DNA from: Pseudomonas koreensis
GTDB taxonomy: Bacteria; Pseudomonadota; Gammaproteobacteria; Pseudomonadales; Pseudomonadaceae
NCBI RefSeq assembly: GCF_025447595.1
Contig: NZ_JAOEJU010000001.1
Location: forward strand, 620,001 to 684,000
DNA length: 64,000 bases
Reading direction: 5' to 3'
Shown here: piece after piece, positions 62,134-64,000 of the stretch
How the letters are laid out: each line of letters starts with the position of its first letter
Numbering within the stretch: the first letter of the stretch is position 1
Notes under the pieces: generated by a model
The model's input: only the letters and a program-made list of their open reading frames with translations
The model's database searches: none
What the model was told of the DNA's origin: nothing
Translations under genes and position numbers: made by a program

Positions 62134-63492
62134 ATGAATGCCCCTTTCGATCAGCTGTTCACATGGCTGAAAGATCACAAGATTACCGAAGTGGAATGCG
62201 TGGTCAGCGACCTGACCGGCATCGCCCGCGGCAAGATCGCACCGACCAACAAGTTCCTGCATGAGCGAGGCATGCGCCTGCCGGAAAGTGTGCTGCTGCA
62301 AACGGTAACCGGGGATTTTGTCGACGACGACATCTACTACGACCTGCTCGACCCGGCCGACATCGACATGGTCTGCAAGCCGGTGAGCGACGCGGTGTAC
62401 GTGATCCCGTGGGCCATCGAGCCGACCGCCATCGTCATCCACGACACTTTCGACAAGTTCGGCAACCCGATCGAACTGTCGCCGCGCAACGTGCTGAAGA
62501 AAGTCCTGCAGCTGTACACCGACAAAGGCTGGAAGCCGATCGTGGCGCCGGAAATGGAGTTCTACCTGACCCAGCGCTGCGAAGACCCGGACTTGCCATT
62601 GAAGGCACCGCTGGGCCGTTCCGGTCGTGCCGAAAGCGGTCGTCAGTCGTTCTCCATCGACGCCGCCAACGAGTTCGATCCGCTGTTCGAAGACGTCTAC
62701 GACTGGTGCGAACTGCAAGGTCTGGATCTGGACACGCTGATCCACGAAGACGGCCCGGCGCAGATGGAAATCAACTTCCGTCACGGCGACGCACTCGATC
62801 TGGCCGACCAGATCACCGTGTTCAAGCGCACCCTGCGTGAAGCGGCGCTCAAGCACAACGTGACAGCGACGTTCATGGCCAAGCCGATCGGCGACGAACC
62901 CGGCAGCGCCATGCACCTGCATCAGAGCGTGGTCGAGATCGCCAGCGGCCAGCCGATTTTCGCCAATGCCGACGGCAGCATGAGCGATCTGTTCCGCCAT
63001 CACATCGGCGGCCTGCAGAAATACATTCCGAAAGTGCTGCCGATGTTCGCGCCGAACGTGAACTCGTTCCGCCGCTTCCTGCCGGACACTTCGGCACCGG
63101 TCAACGTCGAATGGGGCGAAGAAAACCGCACCGTCGGCCTGCGGGTGCCGACCTCCGGGCCTGAGGCGATGCGTGTTGAGAACCGTCTGCCGGGCGCCGA
63201 CGCCAACCCGTATCTGGCCATCGCCGCGAGCCTGCTGTGCGGTTACATCGGCATGGTCGAAGGCATCGAACCGAGCGCTGCCGTCGAAGGCCGGGCCTAC
63301 GAGCGCCGCAACCTGCGCCTGCCGATCACCATCGAAGAAGCCCTGACCCAAATGGAAGAGTGCGACACCGTCGCGCAATACCTGGGCAGCAAGTTCGTGC
63401 GCGGTTACGTCGCGGTGAAACGCGCCGAGCATGAAAACTTCAAGCGCGTGATCAGCTCCTGGGAGCGGGAGTTCCTGTTGCTGAGCGTCTGA
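62134..63492 (+). CDS. Gamma-glutamylpolyamine synthetase (glutamine-synthetase family)
   Basis: 452 residues from the ATG at 62134 (GACGAGG upstream); 16 more residues are open to 62086. Glutamine-synthetase fold: N-terminal beta-grasp domain (around 1-100: VECVVSDLTGIARGKIAPTNKF) and catalytic domain (around 110-450) with PEMEFYL, DGPAQMEINFRHGDALDLADQ, GSAMHLHQSV, PTSGPEAMRVENRLPGADANPYLAIAASLLCGYIGM. It joins glutamate to putrescine or a related amine using ATP, the first step of the gamma-glutamyl polyamine route (PuuA; SpuB or SpuI in P. aeruginosa). The polyamine-binding protein gene starting at 63648 supports this. Confidence 0.92.
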   Translation: MNAPFDQLFTWLKDHKITEVECVVSDLTGIARGKIAPTNKFLHERGMRLPESVLLQTVTGDFVDDDIYYDLLDPADIDMVCKPVSDAVYVIPWAIEPTAIVIHDTFDKFGNPIELSPRNVLKKVLQLYTDKGWKPIVAPEMEFYLTQRCEDPDLPLKAPLGRSGRAESGRQSFSIDAANEFDPLFEDVYDWCELQGLDLDTLIHEDGPAQMEINFRHGDALDLADQITVFKRTLREAALKHNVTATFMAKPIGDEPGSAMHLHQSVVEIASGQPIFANADGSMSDLFRHHIGGLQKYIPKVLPMFAPNVNSFRRFLPDTSAPVNVEWGEENRTVGLRVPTSGPEAMRVENRLPGADANPYLAIAASLLCGYIGMVEGIEPSAAVEGRAYERRNLRLPITIEEALTQMEECDTVAQYLGSKFVRGYVAVKRAEHENFKRVISSWEREFLLLSV

Positions 63493-63508
63493 GACCTTCA
63501 CTGCCCCC

Positions 63509-63598
63509 TGTGGGAGCGAGCTTGCTCGCGAATGGGCCAGTTCAGTTATCGAAGATGGCGACTGACACACCGCTTTCGCGAGCAAGCTCGCTCCCACA
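63509..63598. repeat. REPIN: two inverted REP elements
   Basis: TGTGGGAGCGAGCTTGCTCG begins at 63509, and its reverse complement ends at 63598; 23-bp arms (63509-63531 and 63576-63598) match perfectly around 44 nt. This is the common P. fluorescens-group REP type, placed between the synthetase and the binding-protein genes, where it could modulate read-through. Confidence 0.93.
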
Positions 63599-63620
63599 AG
63601 GGCAGCAACCCATCACCTGA

Positions 63621-64000
<380 letters not shown>

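Noticed and set aside
62056..63597. 513-codon minus-strand frame
   Set aside because: Shadow of the gamma-glutamylpolyamine synthetase gene and runs into the REPIN.

Overview
The window reads as chromosomal DNA of a Pseudomonas, most likely of the P. fluorescens group. The evidence is the high GC content, a REPIN of the fluorescens type (63509-63598), a membrane glucose dehydrogenase gene next to an OprB porin gene, OprD, FadL and OmpR-type genes, and a spermidine/putrescine utilisation locus at the right edge. The organism is an inference; no rRNA or tRNA is present to fix it.

Left part (1-37681), ordinary accessory-metabolism chromosome. It holds an OprD porin (cut by the window edge), a DUF2252 protein, two tandem secreted DUF1254/DUF1214 proteins, a diguanylate cyclase, an outer-membrane beta-barrel protein, a MscS channel, a FadL transporter with an adjacent two-component system, a small protein, a DUF3313 lipoprotein, an OsmC-YcaO fusion and a PAS-GAF-GGDEF-EAL protein. 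These are followed by oprB-gcd (periplasmic glucose oxidation), an XdhC / cytochrome c / molybdopterin / 2Fe-2S operon with an AraC regulator (a periplasmic molybdenum hydroxylase), an MFS exporter, a second AraC regulator, a beta-carbonic anhydrase, and a LysR / MFS / SDR cluster.

Centre (37773-54313), a complete 16,541-bp transposon of the Tn7/Tn5053 superfamily. Its ends can be placed to the base: 24-bp terminal inverted repeats (22/24 identical, starting TGTGAACGTTGAAA) flanked by a 5-bp duplication AGGGC. The left end carries a tightly packed operon of a DDE transposase (TniA/TnsB), an AAA+ ATPase (TniB/TnsC), a second AAA-like protein whose Walker A and B residues are destroyed, and TniQ. 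There is no TnsA-like nuclease, no serine resolvase and no CRISPR. The right end carries an array of about four TnsB-type repeats and a catalytically degenerate tyrosine-recombinase-like gene. The cargo looks like a defence/stress island in partial decay: an HTH regulator, a metallophosphoesterase, a membrane protein, an oxidoreductase remnant, a DUF3800 nuclease-like protein, a solo MbcA-type antitoxin domain, a TIR-domain protein with a small partner, and a TPR protein.

Right part (54319-64000), chromosome again: a cupin, a flavin-dependent oxidoreductase, a secreted cyclase-family protein, an intact LysR gene facing a dead LysR paralogue (lost start and an internal TAG), an SRPBCC protein, an aldo/keto reductase, an AraC regulator, a gamma-glutamylpolyamine synthetase and the start of a polyamine-binding protein gene. 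The insertion separated the SDR gene from the cupin gene and lies 10 bp beyond a 12-bp perfect inverted repeat.
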